Shown piece by piece: positions 1 to 15,500 of a stretch of DNA of 64,000 nt (the stretch's first letter is position 1; the number at the start of each line of letters is the position of its first letter). The notes under the pieces are model-generated. The model made no database searches. It was not told the origin of the DNA and worked only from the letters and a program-made list of their open reading frames with translations. This DNA is from Tetrahymena thermophila SB210 (lineage: Eukaryota > Ciliophora > Oligohymenophorea > Hymenostomatida > Tetrahymenidae): NCBI RefSeq assembly GCF_000189635.1, contig NW_002476320.1, forward strand, positions 1-64,000. The letters run 5' to 3'. The translations under genes and the position numbers were made by a program.

Positions 1-160
1 TTGAATAAAGATAAATATTATTTTTGATTTAATTGTTAAATTATTAATAAATTTTATTAGATAGTTAGTATTTTAGAGACAATTAGTTAAAGTTTTTTCT
101 CTTAAAATATTTTTTTAAGAATATTTACTCAAAATTTTGAAAGGTTGTTTCTAAATTTAA

Positions 161-3100
161 TCAATCGTCTAATTGGGTAAGTAATGCAACACCTCTCTTA
201 ATCCAGTGGCTTTCAGATTTATCTGTTGGCATTCTTATATACATAACGAAGTTAGTTGAGTGACCTGTTGTTGATAGAACACCTCTACGTGCAGTTGTTT
301 TATAGACAGGACAGTTATAGTTTTTGTATTAAGACAATTCTGAAGTTTTCTTTGGCTTTAGTAAAATTGTTGGGCATTTGACAAACAAAACCTTTTTATT
401 TTTTCAATTTTTTTTAATTAAAAATCATATTTTTTAAAATTTATTACTTTTGGGTCTGATTCGTCCAACTTCATAGTGTTCATATTCCATTTTGAGCCTT
501 CGATAAAGAGACCGTGAACATAAGCACCATCTTCTGGCTTTGCAGTTACTGGAGTGTTGATAAACTATTTTTTAAATTTATATTTCAATAAATAACATTC
601 AAGATAAAGCAAAAGTTTACTTCAAAGTCAAATTCAATTATATCAATTGGAATAATTTTCTTTCTTGCGTAGTTTTGTAAAACACCAGTAAGGAAACTCT
701 ATGTGAAGTAGAAACCAGAGAGCCAAAATTCATTTGGACTGGTTTGAGAGTCAATCCAATTTTAGAAGAAGTGTAATCTTTATTTCAGATCTGCAACGTA
801 ACCACCTAGTGGCTTTAGTGAAGGATAACTTGCTTGCATCCAAAGATCAGGAACTTTACCATCAAACAAACTCTTTGAAGCAGCTTCAAGTTGAATAGAC
901 ATCAATAACTCACCCTTAAGAGCTTTTTAGATATCAACTAAGCTGGATTGAACAACCTTTTGAAATAATAAGGAAATATTTTTAGAATTAAATTATTTAA
1001 TAAATAAATAATTAGTCGTTTATATTTTCTAATTACCTTGATCAACTTGTTAAAACGAGTAAGTTCTTAAGTAAGTACAGTGTTCATACTTTCATTCTTT
1101 ACGACTGGGAATACCTTTTGTACTTCTGGTATGTTGAATTGTTGAGGGAAATCGGTTAAGATATTTTAACATACCTACTTCAAAGTGTCTTCTACACTTT
1201 CACCTCCACTACCACCTTTTTTATTTAATTTATAAAAATTTTATTAAAACTATATAAGAAATTATATTATTTTAATAGAAAGCTATTGCTTTTGAATAAT
1301 TAATTACCTCCGTGAGAGGAGCAAATTAAAAGAGAGTCATTTAAGAGATTTGTTTCGTTCATATCTTTAGTAATATCTGCATTAAGATGGAAACCAAATA
1401 CTTCAGGAGGAGCAATTAAAGGTAGCTTAGTCTTAATGTGATTTATAAAATCTTCATGGGTCTCACAATGTGGTGCTCTATATTCAAGGCCTGGAGCAAA
1501 TTGATAATTAGGATTATCAACGGTTTCTTGGTTGTAGTAATCAAGCAAAAGAGTTTTAATTAGTCTTCTATCTTTATCATCTGTGACTCTACCACCATAG
1601 TTACATTCTGCTGCTAAATAATTGAGTGCATCGAATGGGAAAACTCCAGTTGATTCATCAAGGAACATTTTTAATTGTCTGACACAAATACGCAAGTCTG
1701 ATTCATTGAATTCATAAGAAATGTTCCAACCAAGAGCGCCATACTTTCTTCTTTCTTAAATAACAGCATGGAAGAAGCATAAACCATAAAGTAATTTCTT
1801 GAATGCCTGTTAAAATTAATTAATTTGTTTGTTTATTTATTTATTTATTTATTAATTAATATTTTATTTAAAAATGTTACCATAGGATTATTGCATCCGT
1901 CAAAGAATTCTGGCTTGATAATAGGATCAATTAAATATGAACCAAGCATGTTGCTTCTAAGACCCTTAGGAGGTTCATTAGTCATTTTAATACCAGCTTA
2001 AAGAACACTAGTAGGGAAATTTGGAGATGGATAAGAAGTCAACCATAATCTAAATTCAGGATTCATTTCTGGATTATTGTTGAAGCCTTCGCATATTTTT
2101 TCTAAAGTTGTCATCCAAGTTACAGCGAGATGGCAATTTTGTAGGACAACCCAATTACCTGTGATTTGTCCTTCGAATATCATTTTTTAAGCAGCTGGAC
2201 CTTAGCCTTAACCTAAAGAGATTGAATTGATTTCCTTTTTCATCTTTTGTGAGAATGCATTCAAACTAGCAAAAGGATCTGAACCAGGAGAAAGAACGAA
2301 AATCAATGGAGTAATGGCTGAAGAATCCTTATAAATTAAACCCAGGTCAAAAGGAGGAGGTTCAATAAACTTCTATCCCAACTTATTTGAGATGAAATTT
2401 TAAACAGCTGGAATAATCTTATCAGGACGAATAGTACGCAAAATCATAAGTTTATGGAATTCATCGAACTTAGAGTCTAATTCAGCAGGTAAAGGAACAG
2501 TTTGAGGACTGCTGCTATCGAAAATTTTCTTAAAATGAGCCTATTTGTATTAATTTTAGAATAAATGTAATTTTTATTTAATAGATAATTAATTATTAAA
2601 ATTTTTACAAGCTTTTCAGGAGCATAGAAGTTTTTATAGAAGTTATCGAAATGCTTGAGAGCACTGAGTCTCACAATTTCTGCCCAAGATTTTGCAGAAA
2701 TCCAAGCAGCATCTTGAGGTTGAGGAGGTAGATTTTCGTCAAGAGAAATACCACCAGTCATGAAGAATCTCCAGTGTTCGTTGTCAAGTTCGTGTCTAAA
2801 CTCCATTAAACGAGAAGCAAGTAGCATAGAGAATACAAGTTTATCCTTTTCAAAAAGTGATCTACAAATATTAGAATAAAGAGAATACAAGAAGTAATTC
2901 TTTAAGTTTTCAAGTCTTTGAGTAAAGACATCACTTAGTTCAGCTTAAGAAATACCCTATGTAAATAGATCAATATAGTAAGCTAAAGAATATTGATACA
3001 TAGGATCGATGTTGCCCAAGTCTGAAATACAGAAGAACAAACTACTTGCTTGCTAAGAAACATCCTAATAAGTTTCTCTTGCATTGTCAATTTCTTTTTC

Positions 3101-6100
3101 TGTTGCTTCTGAAATTTCTTGCTTTTCTTTGATTTCATTTGAAGTATTCTATTTATTTTATTTAAAAAGTTATTTTTCATGATTCAAAATATCTAATAAG
3201 ATGAATATAAAAAGAAAAGAATATCAATTACCTTTGAAGCAGTGAGAATATTAATAGCAGTTTCATCTGTAAGAATGTTTTTATTTCCTTATAAAACTTA
3301 CAAAATCTTATCTTCGATTTCTGCCAATTACTTTTTATTGCTAGCACTTTCAATAATTAATCTTTCTTTTTCTTTTTCCAAATCAGGGCGCTCCTTCTTA
3401 ACTAAAATACCAAGCAATTAATCATTCAAACCTTCATAAGTAATCATAAAGTTCAAAATTGTAACCTTTGTTGACAACTCAGGTAAATAGTGAGGATTAC
3501 GCAATTTAGTTGTAATATAGAATCTGTTAGTATTTAAAAATAAATTTAATTCATTTATTTAAATTAAAAATAAAAAAATGGTATTTCAAAAAATATTTTT
3601 GATTGTAGAAAAATATTCATTTTTTTAAATGATAATAAATTTTTATCAGAAATAAAATGATTCTTCAATTTATAAGAAAAAAAAATCCTCAAAAATTTTA
3701 TAAGAAATAAAATAAGCAATTGAATTTTTTTGAAAAGAAAATCTTTAAAAATTCAAAAAAGAAATAAAATAATTCTTTATAAATAATTAAATTTATTTGA
3801 AATAATATCTTTAAAAATTTAGCTTTTAAATATTCCAAAATTATTAAAATAATACCTAAAGTCTAAGGAATATTCAATTACGGCCTCACCAAGCTTGATA
3901 TAGGTTGAAGGACCTTTTTAGAATGTTTGCTTCAATAAGATTGGAGTCAAAGATGGGTCTAAATCTTCAGGCACATTTTCAAGAAGAACTGGTCTACCGA
4001 ATTGAATAGCATTTTCGAGAGTACGGAGATAGTCATTATCAGTTAACTTAATAACTTACAATTTTCTTGATTCTTCCATTTTTTTGATCCATTTATTGGC
4101 TTGATTTTGAGGATCTATACATAAGGGCCATCTTCTTGATCTAAAGATAATAATAGCGTTTTCTACACTGAAGCTATCAGAAGGTAAACCTTCAATATTC
4201 CACTATCTGATCTTTACAGGGTCTCCTAAAATCTTTGGTAAATTGAATTTCTCACTACCTAAGATCTCCATTTCTTTACATTTATGAACCCAGTCTTATG
4301 AAATTTCTTTTCTGTAAGTAGGTGTAAAAGCTCCAAGATAAGCAATAATACCTGATGAAACAAGAATATCACCTGTTAATGATTCATACTGTTGCTTTAG
4401 CTCTTCAGCTAAGTTACCCCAACGATCTTTTTCACCTCCTAGGTTACCAATCAAAATCTTAGCACGTTCAAGTTATTGTGAGCACTCCTCATAGTCTTTT
4501 TCAAGTTTCTCTTTGTTCTTCTTTGTTATCATTAAATCCTTGTTTAACGCATCGACTTTATCCATAGCAGCCTTCAATTCAGCTTGTTTAATTCTTAATT
4601 AACTTTCCAAGCCAGACACTTCTGCTTGAGCCTTAGCCAATTCAATTTTTTTAGGCTTGACTTTCTTATTGACATAGTAATAATCATGCATAGCATGAAC
4701 CCAAGCTAACATACTACCACAAGCTTCATAAGCTTTTTCTACTACATTCTTTTCTAAGAAAGGTTTAGCTTCTGCATCATTGAAATAAGCTCCGAGTTAT
4801 TGAATAACTTTTTCTGGGATATTTTCTTTATCAAAGCCTTGCATATCTTGTAATAATCTTGGGTTACCTAACAGTTTAACACTAGCAGCCCACCAATCAA
4901 CAACAGTCTTGAGTCCTTCCTTCTTCTTTTCTGAAGGATTAGGATACATAACTAAGCAGACAGCCTTAATATTATTTGAGAAAAAAAGAAATTAAAATCT
5001 TATTTAATTAATAACTAATTTATAATAAAATACCTTCATAGTTGCTTTGATAGGTTCAGCAGGCTACTTCATAGTTTTAAGATTATCAATTTGAGGTTTG
5101 GTAATAACGTTAAGTGCTTCTTCAGCAGCTTATAATGCAGGAAGAGCTTCGTTAAGATCTTTTTCACATTCTTCCTTGATAGCATTAGCCTTGTCTACTG
5201 CAAGCTAGACTGTAGCTTCTTCCATTTTAATACCTTCAGCCAACTTATCTGCAACAGCTTTTTCTTTAGCGACTGCCTCCATTTTTTATTTTGTATCTTC
5301 TGCAGCTTATTTTAGTTTAGGAACCATTTCTTTTAACTAAATTTGCATCTAACCAACAGCTTATTCAGTTGTAATAATTTAATTATAACCATTTTTATAT
5401 TTGTGAATATTTGATTGAACTTATTTTCTCTTTTCATCTAGCAAGGTCTAGAATGTAATAATCATTTCCAAGTAAGAAGTAGGTGTGACATAATACTTTC
5501 TTCTTAAATTCAAGAAGAACTTGTTAGCCCAAGTAGCTGTAGACTAATGATAATATTGCACCATTTCCTTTAAATTTTTAAAAGTAAAATTAAATTTTCA
5601 TAAATAATAATAAATAAATAAATTATTTATTTAAAATTTGTTAATTAAAATGAATTATAAAGTAAATTAGAAATTTATTACTGTGCATTTGTCACGAGTT
5701 TTTTCATCCATTTCAATTTTTTTCATGAATTTCTTAGCGACAGAAACAAGAGCGTCTTAAGGCCACTCGAAGAACCAATCAATAGTGCAACAATTAACTA
5801 ATGAAGGGAACATTCTGACTCTAGTTCTGAAAGCATCACCTATAGGACTAAAGCAAAGTACTATATGAAGATTGTTTTTGCATCTTTCTACAAAATATGC
5901 ATAGAGCTGATCGGGAGTACCTTCAGAAGCTTTACCTTCACTTCTGGCATCGGATCTAACTAATTCCATGATTTCTGCCTTGTCTTCAGGTGCAAACAAA
6001 TTAGGAACTTCGCAGGTATTCAAGAGGTTGTTAATATCTTCAACAAAACCTTCTTACTTAATTTAACTATCTGTGAATAAGAAAACTGTTTATTATCCTT

Positions 6101-9100
6101 TTCCACCAGCACTCTTTAAGATCTTTTTTAAATCTTCACGCCATTCTACTTTGCCATATTGCTTACTGATTTCAATTTAAATAGTAACAAAATCATTCAA
6201 ATGAGAAGCCAAACGGGTTAGTGACTGTCTACCTGAACCACCAACACCAACAAGCAAAGCATTACCGCCAGGTTGCATAATAATACGCTAAATGATAAGC
6301 AAGTGTTCAACAGCAAACTAGAAAAGCACTAAATCCATAGGTTTGTCTGAAACCATATTATATTGAGAAAGAGATTCTTCACAAGCCTCGGTTAATTTAT
6401 TCATTTCAAACACTTCTTCATAAGGTTTTTTAGGAGCTCCCAAAGGAGTTAAAATATTAGTGAAAATCAAACCTCTAATTTCATCTAAAGTGTCTACTTT
6501 CTTATCGCCATTAGTATCTAAATGCTTTTATTCATCAATTTTAATTTAATTTTATTAAACTTTTTTAGTATTATTTTACTTCAAAAATTGTGTCAAAGTT
6601 CAAGTTAAAGATTCTTCTTGTGATATCACGGATCTTGCTAAGCATTAAAGATCTATCTGCTTCATCTACAAGTCTATCACTAAATACTCTGAGAGTTTCA
6701 TGCACCCAGAGACGTACAATTTATTCTTATTTTACAGTTAAGTCTCTATCAGCTAAGCAGATACCCATAACGACCTTTGAGATATCTCTCAAGTTGAACA
6801 AGTAATGAGATTTTGTGGGAGTAGGTCTCATAAATTCAGTAGCGACTTTGTATGTTTCTTGTGTAGCTTGAACCAATCTACCTTCAAGTTTCTTGATATC
6901 TTCATTGAATTATTGAGTAGAGAAGTACCATTAAAGAATTGTTTAGAAAATCCTGATTAAACAAAAAAAATTAATTTATTTTATATTAAAATAAATTTTA
7001 CTTTTTCAAAGAAGATTCATCAAACTCAGCTAAAGAGATCAAGTTAAGATGACGAAGCATACGAGGAGTAATGAAGGTTCTACCACCACCTGGAGGACCC
7101 ATAGCTGCTACAAAAATGATATCAACAAGCTATTTAAATGGTTTGTCATCCTTCATGTCATACCATCCACCGCAGTCGAGCATTTAACGTAAAATTTCAA
7201 CAGGAGGCTAAGCACCCCATTTTTCTTTTGTTGGCATATTCAAATCATCAACAAATATAATAGCCTTTTCAGCAATCTTTGGGCCATAAACACCCTTTCT
7301 CTTTCTATCAAGTCTGCTATCAACAATGTCCATAGTTTAGGTAGCACTTGTTTATGCAGAAAATCCAATTTCAATGGTCATGTATTTCTTTTGATCAAGC
7401 TTTTACATTAGCAAGTTTTTAATGTAAACTGATTTACCAGTACCTGTTGGGCCACAGAAAAGAGTGGGAACGCAATTCTTGATGTTGTGTTCTAATAAAA
7501 ATGAGTATCTAACTGTATCTTAAGTAGGTACTATAATAGTTTATGGCTTAGCTTTAGCAGGGATGTCAATATTTTCAATTAAGTCAACCCATTTAACCCA
7601 TTCAATACCTTCGCTCTAATTATTTAAAAAATATTTTTTGAGAATTAGATTTTTTTTAAAATGAGAAAACTCTCAATAATAAATAAATTTGATAAATTTA
7701 AATTATATTTATTGTTTTTACCTTAGCTTCTTTGTAGCGTAAATTATATTCGTAAATTTATCCGTTATCAGGAACTGTGATTTTCTTAATATCAAGATTA
7801 GCAGGAATATCAGGATCCTATATTTCTTTGTTAAGAAGTCTTGCAACGAAAACGTTGAATTATTTTCTATCATCACCAGTTAAAGAGCCACCAATAGACC
7901 AGTAGAGAGAGAATATGAATCTGAACTAAATCATGGATTATTTATTTTTGAATTCAATGCTATCATAATAATCTTAGTCTTCCAAATCCTTGAGCAAACC
8001 TAGTTTTTATTAATTTTAAGAATCCAAATTTAAAAATGAAATAAAATAAATACCTCTATATATTCTCATTAAGGATACAACTAAATTTTAGTCTTGTGTT
8101 GGAGATATTTCATGGCATTTCTTTCTAATAAACTTCAAAGTAGGATTAATTATCCATCTAAACAAAGTGTCAATTTCATCGAGGTCTTCTTATTTGAATG
8201 TTTTAGGTAAAGTAGAAGCCCAACTATGATAAAGTGGCTCCCATCCCATGTATTGAGGTTCCATATAAATCATACCACATCTGGAAACAGTAGCTGGAGA
8301 AGCAGCAGCCAAATCCATAGGTTCAAAAATCATGTTCATTGAATTAGACATGGCAATAATTTCACCAGAATTTAAACACAATTTTTTATTATCGTCGAGC
8401 ACGGTGTTCATGTTTTCAATCCAAACTGCATCAACAGGACCATCAAAAATAAGCCACTTTGAATTAAAATAAAAAATATTACTAAAAAAGAAGGAATTTC
8501 TTATAATATTAATAAGACTAAAATATTATTTTAAATAAATAAATAAATGAATATATTACTTTTCTATCAAGATTTTCTTACTTAGCAAAAGCTCTAAACT
8601 TAACGGCTAAGACACCGTCAGTCCATTCATGAGAAACTTCATCAGAATAACCATAAAGCTAGTTCATAGTAATAGATTTAGGATTCAAAGTGGTGATTTG
8701 AACTTTATTTTCTTCCATTTATCCTCTTTCATTTAAAAGAGTTAAAGCATCAGCTAAGACATGAAGTGCTGATGTTTTTCCAGAGAAAGGCATACCGACA
8801 ACCATGAGGCCGTGACGAACAAGAATCATTTCATAAAGTTAGATAATTTTCTCAACAAAGTAGTCAACCTTTTGGAGTTATCTTGTTTATAAAGCAGAAT
8901 CAATACACTCAAACATATTTCTGTAATCTATTTCAGGCAATTTTACTCCAGGGAAGAGATCTTCAGTAATACCATCGAACAAGACTAGATCATACTTTAA
9001 GAATTTAGCTACGTTAACATCTTTGATAGCTCTTAACATAAGAATACTTTCGTCTTCTCTAATATACTTTCTTTTCAAGTTACCAGCTGCTGTAAGTACT

Positions 9101-12100
9101 GACTTTACTGCTCTCATACCTGAAAAAAAAAAAATTTAAATAATTGAATTATCTAGTGAAAAATAATAAAAAATTACCATAATCGTAGTGATCTTATGAA
9201 GAAAGTTACTCGGAACAGAGCTTGTAAGTGGTTACAATTTTTCTTGCAAGATTTCTAGCGTCAGAAAAACCATACGAATATAAACAAATTTCAGCAATCA
9301 TTGCATAATCTGGAACCATCATCGCTACTGATCTAAAAAGAGCCTTGAGGTTATCAGGCAATTCTGAACGACCTGCGTAACCAGGATTCATTGTAATAAA
9401 ACAGTTGCAAGTAGGCTTAAGAGGAATAACAGAGCCATAGAATTCAAATTCTTTCTTTCCTTCAGTACGGGCAATTTGAATTGATAAAATTTATTAAGCA
9501 ACGACAGAAAGCACTTCCAAATCAATACGATTGAACTCATCAAAACAACTCCAAGCACCACTTGAAGCCAAACCTTTGAAGAATTTTTCCATAGCCTTGT
9601 AATCTAAACCATCAGAACAGTTAAAGACGACACATTAACGAGCAAGAGCCTTGGCTAAATCCTTAACAGTTTCAGTTTTACCAGTTCCTAAATTATTTAT
9701 TTAAAATTTAATTAAAAAAATCATAGGATAAAAATAAAAATTGTAATTACCTGCAGGTCCTTCTGGAGCACCACCATAATTAAGATGAACAGCACCACAA
9801 AGTGTTCTGTAACATCTATCAGTAAGAGGAGTTATGACCAATCTGGTTGAGTTACCAAGATATTCATAGTTATATTCACAAACTGCATTAATAATTTTAA
9901 CAGTTGTGTTGTTGTTAATCCAATAATAACGAAGTTGACTCTACCATTCAAAATCGTTAACATTAGAGATATTCTTTTCTACTAATTTTGCAACACTATC
10001 TCTGTTATGTACATCAAGCACAATTAAAGCTTCAATAGTGCATCTATCCAACTTGTTGATATTAGAACGAACTAATTCTACAATTTATTCAAGCTTTTTT
10101 ATATTTCAATTTAGTTAAATTAAATTTATCACAAAATAATTTTAATTATTATTAAACTTATATTATTTATGCTCATTCGTGAAGGTATTTTCAAATTTAA
10201 CATAATTAGTTTAAAAAGCTAATTATATTCAAATATCCATTCTAAAAACATCATCGCATTTATAAATTAATTAAAAATTTTGAGCAATCTTTTTTGCATT
10301 TCTCCTACAAATGTATTCTAAACTAAAATAACTTTTATAAAAAATTTATTACCTATTCGTTACAAGTGTTGGAATACTTTTAAGCACCTTTTGTGCCCTC
10401 CTCTTGCAAAGCTTTTTCAGTGAAGTGAGTCCAATAGGTCATGTTTACGCAAAGGACAGCCATACCGCATCTCTACAGAACCCAATCTTTTCTTGCAATT
10501 TTTTAGTACTCATCAAAAGACTAAAAAATAAAAAGTTTTAATCAAATGCTTTTTATGAAATTAAGTTTTTGATAATTTTACTTGTTAAGTGACTTTATGA
10601 ACAGCTTAAACCATCTAGTCTTCTACCCAGACTAACCATTGATCAACATTACCATTAGCTATTTCAGTATCAATGACTGTGATGAAAGGAACATATTCAC
10701 CTTCGCTTGAGAACATACCTTTTTATCAAATAAAAAATCATTAATTTTATAAACTTGAAAACTAAAATAAATAAATTACCATAGATCTTATGAGTGTTAT
10801 CGAATTTGAGCTTTTAAATACCTTCAAAGCACTTCTTAAGATGGGGTTAAACTCTAGTTGGGTCTTTAGTTTCAGAAAGAATTTCAAGCAACTCATCATT
10901 TGATAAGAAATAAAATCTTGGGAAGCTCTGTCTCTTTTGATCCAAGTACTCATTAAGACCCTTAGAAACTAATTCTAACTTCAAATGGGATTCTTTCATA
11001 ATTTCGAGCATTCTTCTATCCTTAGTGAACTCTATTACTTTTAAATTTTTAGATACCTTACCCATGATACTATTTTTCCAATCAGAATCAACCTTATTTG
11101 TTATAAAATTTTTTATTTAGCAAAAGTAAAAATAAAATAAAATTTACTTTTTAGAATTAAACTGCATCTTGAGGGAGAGATTTTGAAATATCAGGAGAAG
11201 TAAAAATGGGTTCAAGATAAAGCCAGACACTTTGAACTTTAACCCAATATTCAAATAATTATTGAGTATAATTTAACCAGTCTTCCCATTCCATAATTTA
11301 CTCTTCAAATTCCTTAGCATAAGGAGAACCCTTCATGGTTAGAGTTTTTACAATTTGATCATCTAAAATTTAGACTATTTCATCAACGCAAGTACCACTT
11401 ATAACAAATGTACCAGTTTCTTTCCATGGCTTGAGTTCTGCATTAATTTCACTCCAATCCTAAAATTAATTAATTAAGTAATAAATTAATATGTGAAAAT
11501 AAAATAAATTGTAAGCAAATTAAATAAAAAAATAGAAATTAAAGAAAAATTCCACAATTTTTAAAGAATTTATTTTACATCTTTCATCTTTTGAAGAATC
11601 TTTTCAATACCATATTCTTTAGAAGCTTTATCAGAGATATCTTCTAATTTATCATAATCTTCTTTGCTGAGTTCCATCTTAATAATACGATTTAATGTTT
11701 CAGATTTTTCAGGGTTGATTGGGAACTTAACAATTTCACTAATATCTTTCCAATGTCTATCTTTTAAACCCTTGTTAGAGAAGACTCTTGCTAAAGGCAT
11801 ATGCTGTTAGAACTCTTGAAGGGTAGAATATTATTCTTCAGCTAACTTAAGAGGCTTATCAAGTTTTCTTTGCTTAAAAATGATCTTCAGCTTTTAACTA
11901 GTCATTTGCATACCTTTCATTTCCTTTTCAATCAACTCAGGATCAAGAGTGAAACAAGATCTATTTTTGAAAAAAGTTATTATAATTTTGAAAAGATTGA
12001 ATTAATTCTTACTGTATTTATTGCCAGTTTTTAAGTTTTGTTGCCCTATCTCTAATTAAATACCAGAGATCTTGGAAGGGAGTTAAATTATTTTTAGCAG

Positions 12101-15100
12101 CAATTAAATCAGGGAATTCTGTTTGAGTGTATCCAAGCAATTCTTCTTTTTGGTTGATATCAGTCATTTCTTCAAGTAATTAATTCAAAGTAGTAGTATA
12201 TTACTCAACTGCCTTAAGAGCATCTTCAGTTTGAATATCAACGGTGTATGAATTAGCCAAAGAATCTATTCCAATACATAATTGCTTAGTGTCAGTTTCA
12301 AGGTCATTTCTTCTCTTTCTTATTTTTCCTTCGATTTCATCTCTTTCCTTTAAAATAAATAGATTAAAATTTAATTAAAAAAAATGAATTCATAACAAGA
12401 AATAATAAAAATCTGCTAAGATAAACCATTATTAAAAAAATACCTTGAATAATCTTTCTTCTTCTGTGTTGACAACATCCATAAACTAGTGAACGTAATG
12501 AGCTGTGCTTGCTATGACTTTGAGATCATCAATAGTAAGTCTGTAATGAGTATTATTAATGAGAAGTTGCAGCCACTTTCTTAAATCAGTGAATTCATGT
12601 TAGACTCTCTTGGAATCAATTTTTTTAATGTTTTCAATCATTTTTTCTAAATCTACTAGCTTTTCAGTAGTGTCTGCCTTAACTTTAATGTAGTCTTGCA
12701 TACTTTAAATATCTTTTTAGATAGCATCACTGCGGTTCATAATATAAGTATATGTATATGACTATAAGACTACAAGAATTTCATCACAAATGTATAAAAA
12801 TGACTTTTTAATTTCACATCCGTCAACTAAGATCATGTTCATTCTAACATAAGAAGGAACTTATTTCATAATATCTTGAATAACTGTTTTGTATTTTGTT
12901 ACATTTAAATTAATTTCTTCTCTAGTTCTAACTCCAGTTCCTAAATATCTCTCTACCTTAATCTTTTCTTCTAATAAATAAGCATATTTCTCATAAATCA
13001 AGAGGACTGAATCTATATTTTCTAAATTTCTATCTAAAACGTCATTGACATATTGCTTAACTTTCACATAGGTCTAAAAAAAACATTTTTTAATTAAAAA
13101 TTTAAATAAAATTTATTTTTACTTCATCTGAAAGTGGGATATCACAAAGGGTAACACTTTCATTTCTAGTAATAGCATTTTCAGGACGAGAGAATCCTTG
13201 AGTTGTTTTAACAATATCATCAATCATCTTAATTAAATCCTTTTTAATAGTTTCGTAAAGATTATCTTAGAAAATAATGTGGTTATCTTCGTCTGCAAGT
13301 TTAATATGCAAGAAAACATCTTCAATTGGTAATCTGCAATCTTAGTCTCTTTCAATAATCTCTTGGGGGGTAGGTAAAACTTACTTATCGAATCTTCCAA
13401 AGAACTCTTTGTAGAGAATTAATGAGTCAGTGACTAATTATCTGATTTGATTTGACATCAAAGTAGCAGAAGAATCGAAGAATATTTAGGCCAATCTTTT
13501 ATCTTTATTCATCTAATTTAGCTCCTCTTCATAAATTTCTTTTACATCATTAAGCCATTCAGATCCCAAGTGGTTCTTAACATCAGTAATGTGCTTAGTC
13601 TTTAAAATATTTGAAAGAAAGTAAGATTTTGAAATATTTTATTAAACAAAATAATAATTTACTTGAATTTGAATGAAATTCTAAATATTCATAGTTTGGT
13701 CTTTTTTGCTTGGAAGGACAAAGAAGTGCATTCTTTCATATTTCCTCCACAGCTCCATAAGCTTTAAGGTAGCCTTTGAGTTGATAACTAAATTTTATTT
13801 AATGAACTCAGTGCTATGAGCTTTACTTGATCTCCAGTCATCATCTGGCTCTAATCCTCTATAAATATTATCACCATACTCAACCACGGGATCAAAAATC
13901 TGCATAATACCTACTCTCAATTTTTCGTCTTCGTCTTTAAGAACATAGTCCAAGATAGATTTTTTGACAGATTCGAAGTAATAAATAACAATTTCTTTAA
14001 GCATTTCATTTTTCATGAAATTTACTTTGCTAATAAAAAATATAAAAATTTTTTATTTATATTTATTTTATTTTTATATAATTTTACTCAATATCGACAT
14101 AATTAAGAGAAGCAGGGATTAAATTTAGAATATCCTTCAACCAGTAATTGTTGATGTTTGCAATAAATTCCTAAGGAATATGCTCTTAAATGTATTCGTT
14201 GTATCTTTAATAGCAATTTCTCTTTGCAATCATTTTTCTTTCTAACTCTTCACTAATTTCTACCCTTCTTAATACATAATCAAGTTCTTCTTCTAAATCT
14301 GCAGTTTCTTATAAAAGCTCTTAATTTGCAGTAAAATTGACACTGCTATCTTTTAAATACAAAACTTTAATGCCTTTTGTTTAGCTGTCAAAGTATAATC
14401 TTCTAGCTGAAGGAGTATAATTTGACCCAATTCTGGCACTGATTGATAAGTTAAACTTCTATGAAGCCAAAGGAGCTGCTAGAGTTCTTGAAAATTTATC
14501 TAAAATTGGAGGGTATCTAATCTATGCATTTGGAGGTTTTATAAATGTAGAATATATCAAATTAGAAGCTTCATTAGCTAATTTAGAAAATTCCTTTATT
14601 TAATTAAAAACAATCAATTATAAAAAATAAATTCTCATAAATAAAATTAATATTTTAAATTAAAAATATTAAAAAATATTTTTATTCATTTCATTTTAGT
14701 AAAACTTGTCTTAAATGTTTTAATAAATTATTTTAATATTTAAAAAGACTGTTTTTAATTGATTTAATAAATTTTTATTACCTGTTCCTTTGCAAGAGGA
14801 TCTGTGCCTGCAGAGAGCAATTCATCATTTATTTATATATGTTATTATTTATAACGTCTTGTGGGAGATGATTCGAATTTATTTGATGAATTAAATTTTT
14901 ATAAATTTTGTGATTAGACATTTACTCTTTTTTTATTTAAAAGGAATTTATTTGATTTTTAAAATTATTTTTTTTAAATTACTTGATTTTTCTTTTTGTT
15001 CCAAGGAAGTTAGTTGTGCTAGGCTTGAGATTATCGTCTAAAGCAACAGTAGACAAGCCTAAGTTTTAATGACTTTTTATTTCTCCTTTATTAATGAACA

Positions 15101-15500
15101 AAGGTATTTATTATAAATTAGTGTTGGAAAGATATTATTGGTGACCAAGGTTGGTAGCACTGCCAAACATGTTACCAGTTTTAATTTCATTTTCGGAAAC
15201 TTAAGGAAGCTCGTGATGAGAGCCCATAACTTTTTATTGCCTTGATGGAGGCTTAATTTGGCTTTATTCTATATTTGATTAATCTCCAAACTGGAGAAGA
15301 TTGGCATAATTTAATTTATTTAAGTTAGCCATAGATCTTGATAGACCCTTCCTTTAGTCTAGCAATTCACGAACAGTAGAGCGCTGTTTGACTTCTCTCT
15401 TTTTATGCATGCTATAAGGCTCAAAACTTACTGTTTTTTCAAAGCTATTTATTTTACCAAAAACTCCTAAATCGATTTCTACACTTGAGTGTTGTACCAT
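161..15500 (-). CDS. Axonemal inner-arm dynein heavy chain (DNAH3/7/12-like)
   Basis: Force-generating ATPase of a ciliary inner dynein arm. Seen: start ATG at 15500, roughly 28-30 short AT-rich introns, and a C-terminus ending [15 protein letters not shown] before TGA at 161-163, the typical ending of single-headed inner-arm chains. Motor landmarks run in order on the minus strand: AAA1 P-loop GPAGTGKTE near 9675-9762, split by an intron at 9688-9750, with Walker [10 protein letters not shown] near 9520-9550; AAA2 GMPFSGKTS at 8771-8796; AAA3 GPTGTGKS at 7430-7453; AAA4 GVGGSGRQS at 6222-6248; stalk coiled coil and microtubule-binding region about 5570-4450; AAA5, AAA6 and C-terminal domain from about 4300 to 161. 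The tail and linker occupy 15500-10000. All four ATP sites look intact. The length, roughly 4,000-4,300 residues, fits the DNAH3/7/12 subclass. Which Tetrahymena DYH paralogue it is cannot be told from here. The exon joins were not all checked individually. Confidence 0.95.

Noticed and set aside
6590-6805. Plus-strand frame antisense to dynein
   Set aside because: Shadow of the AAA3-AAA4 coding region; no independent features.
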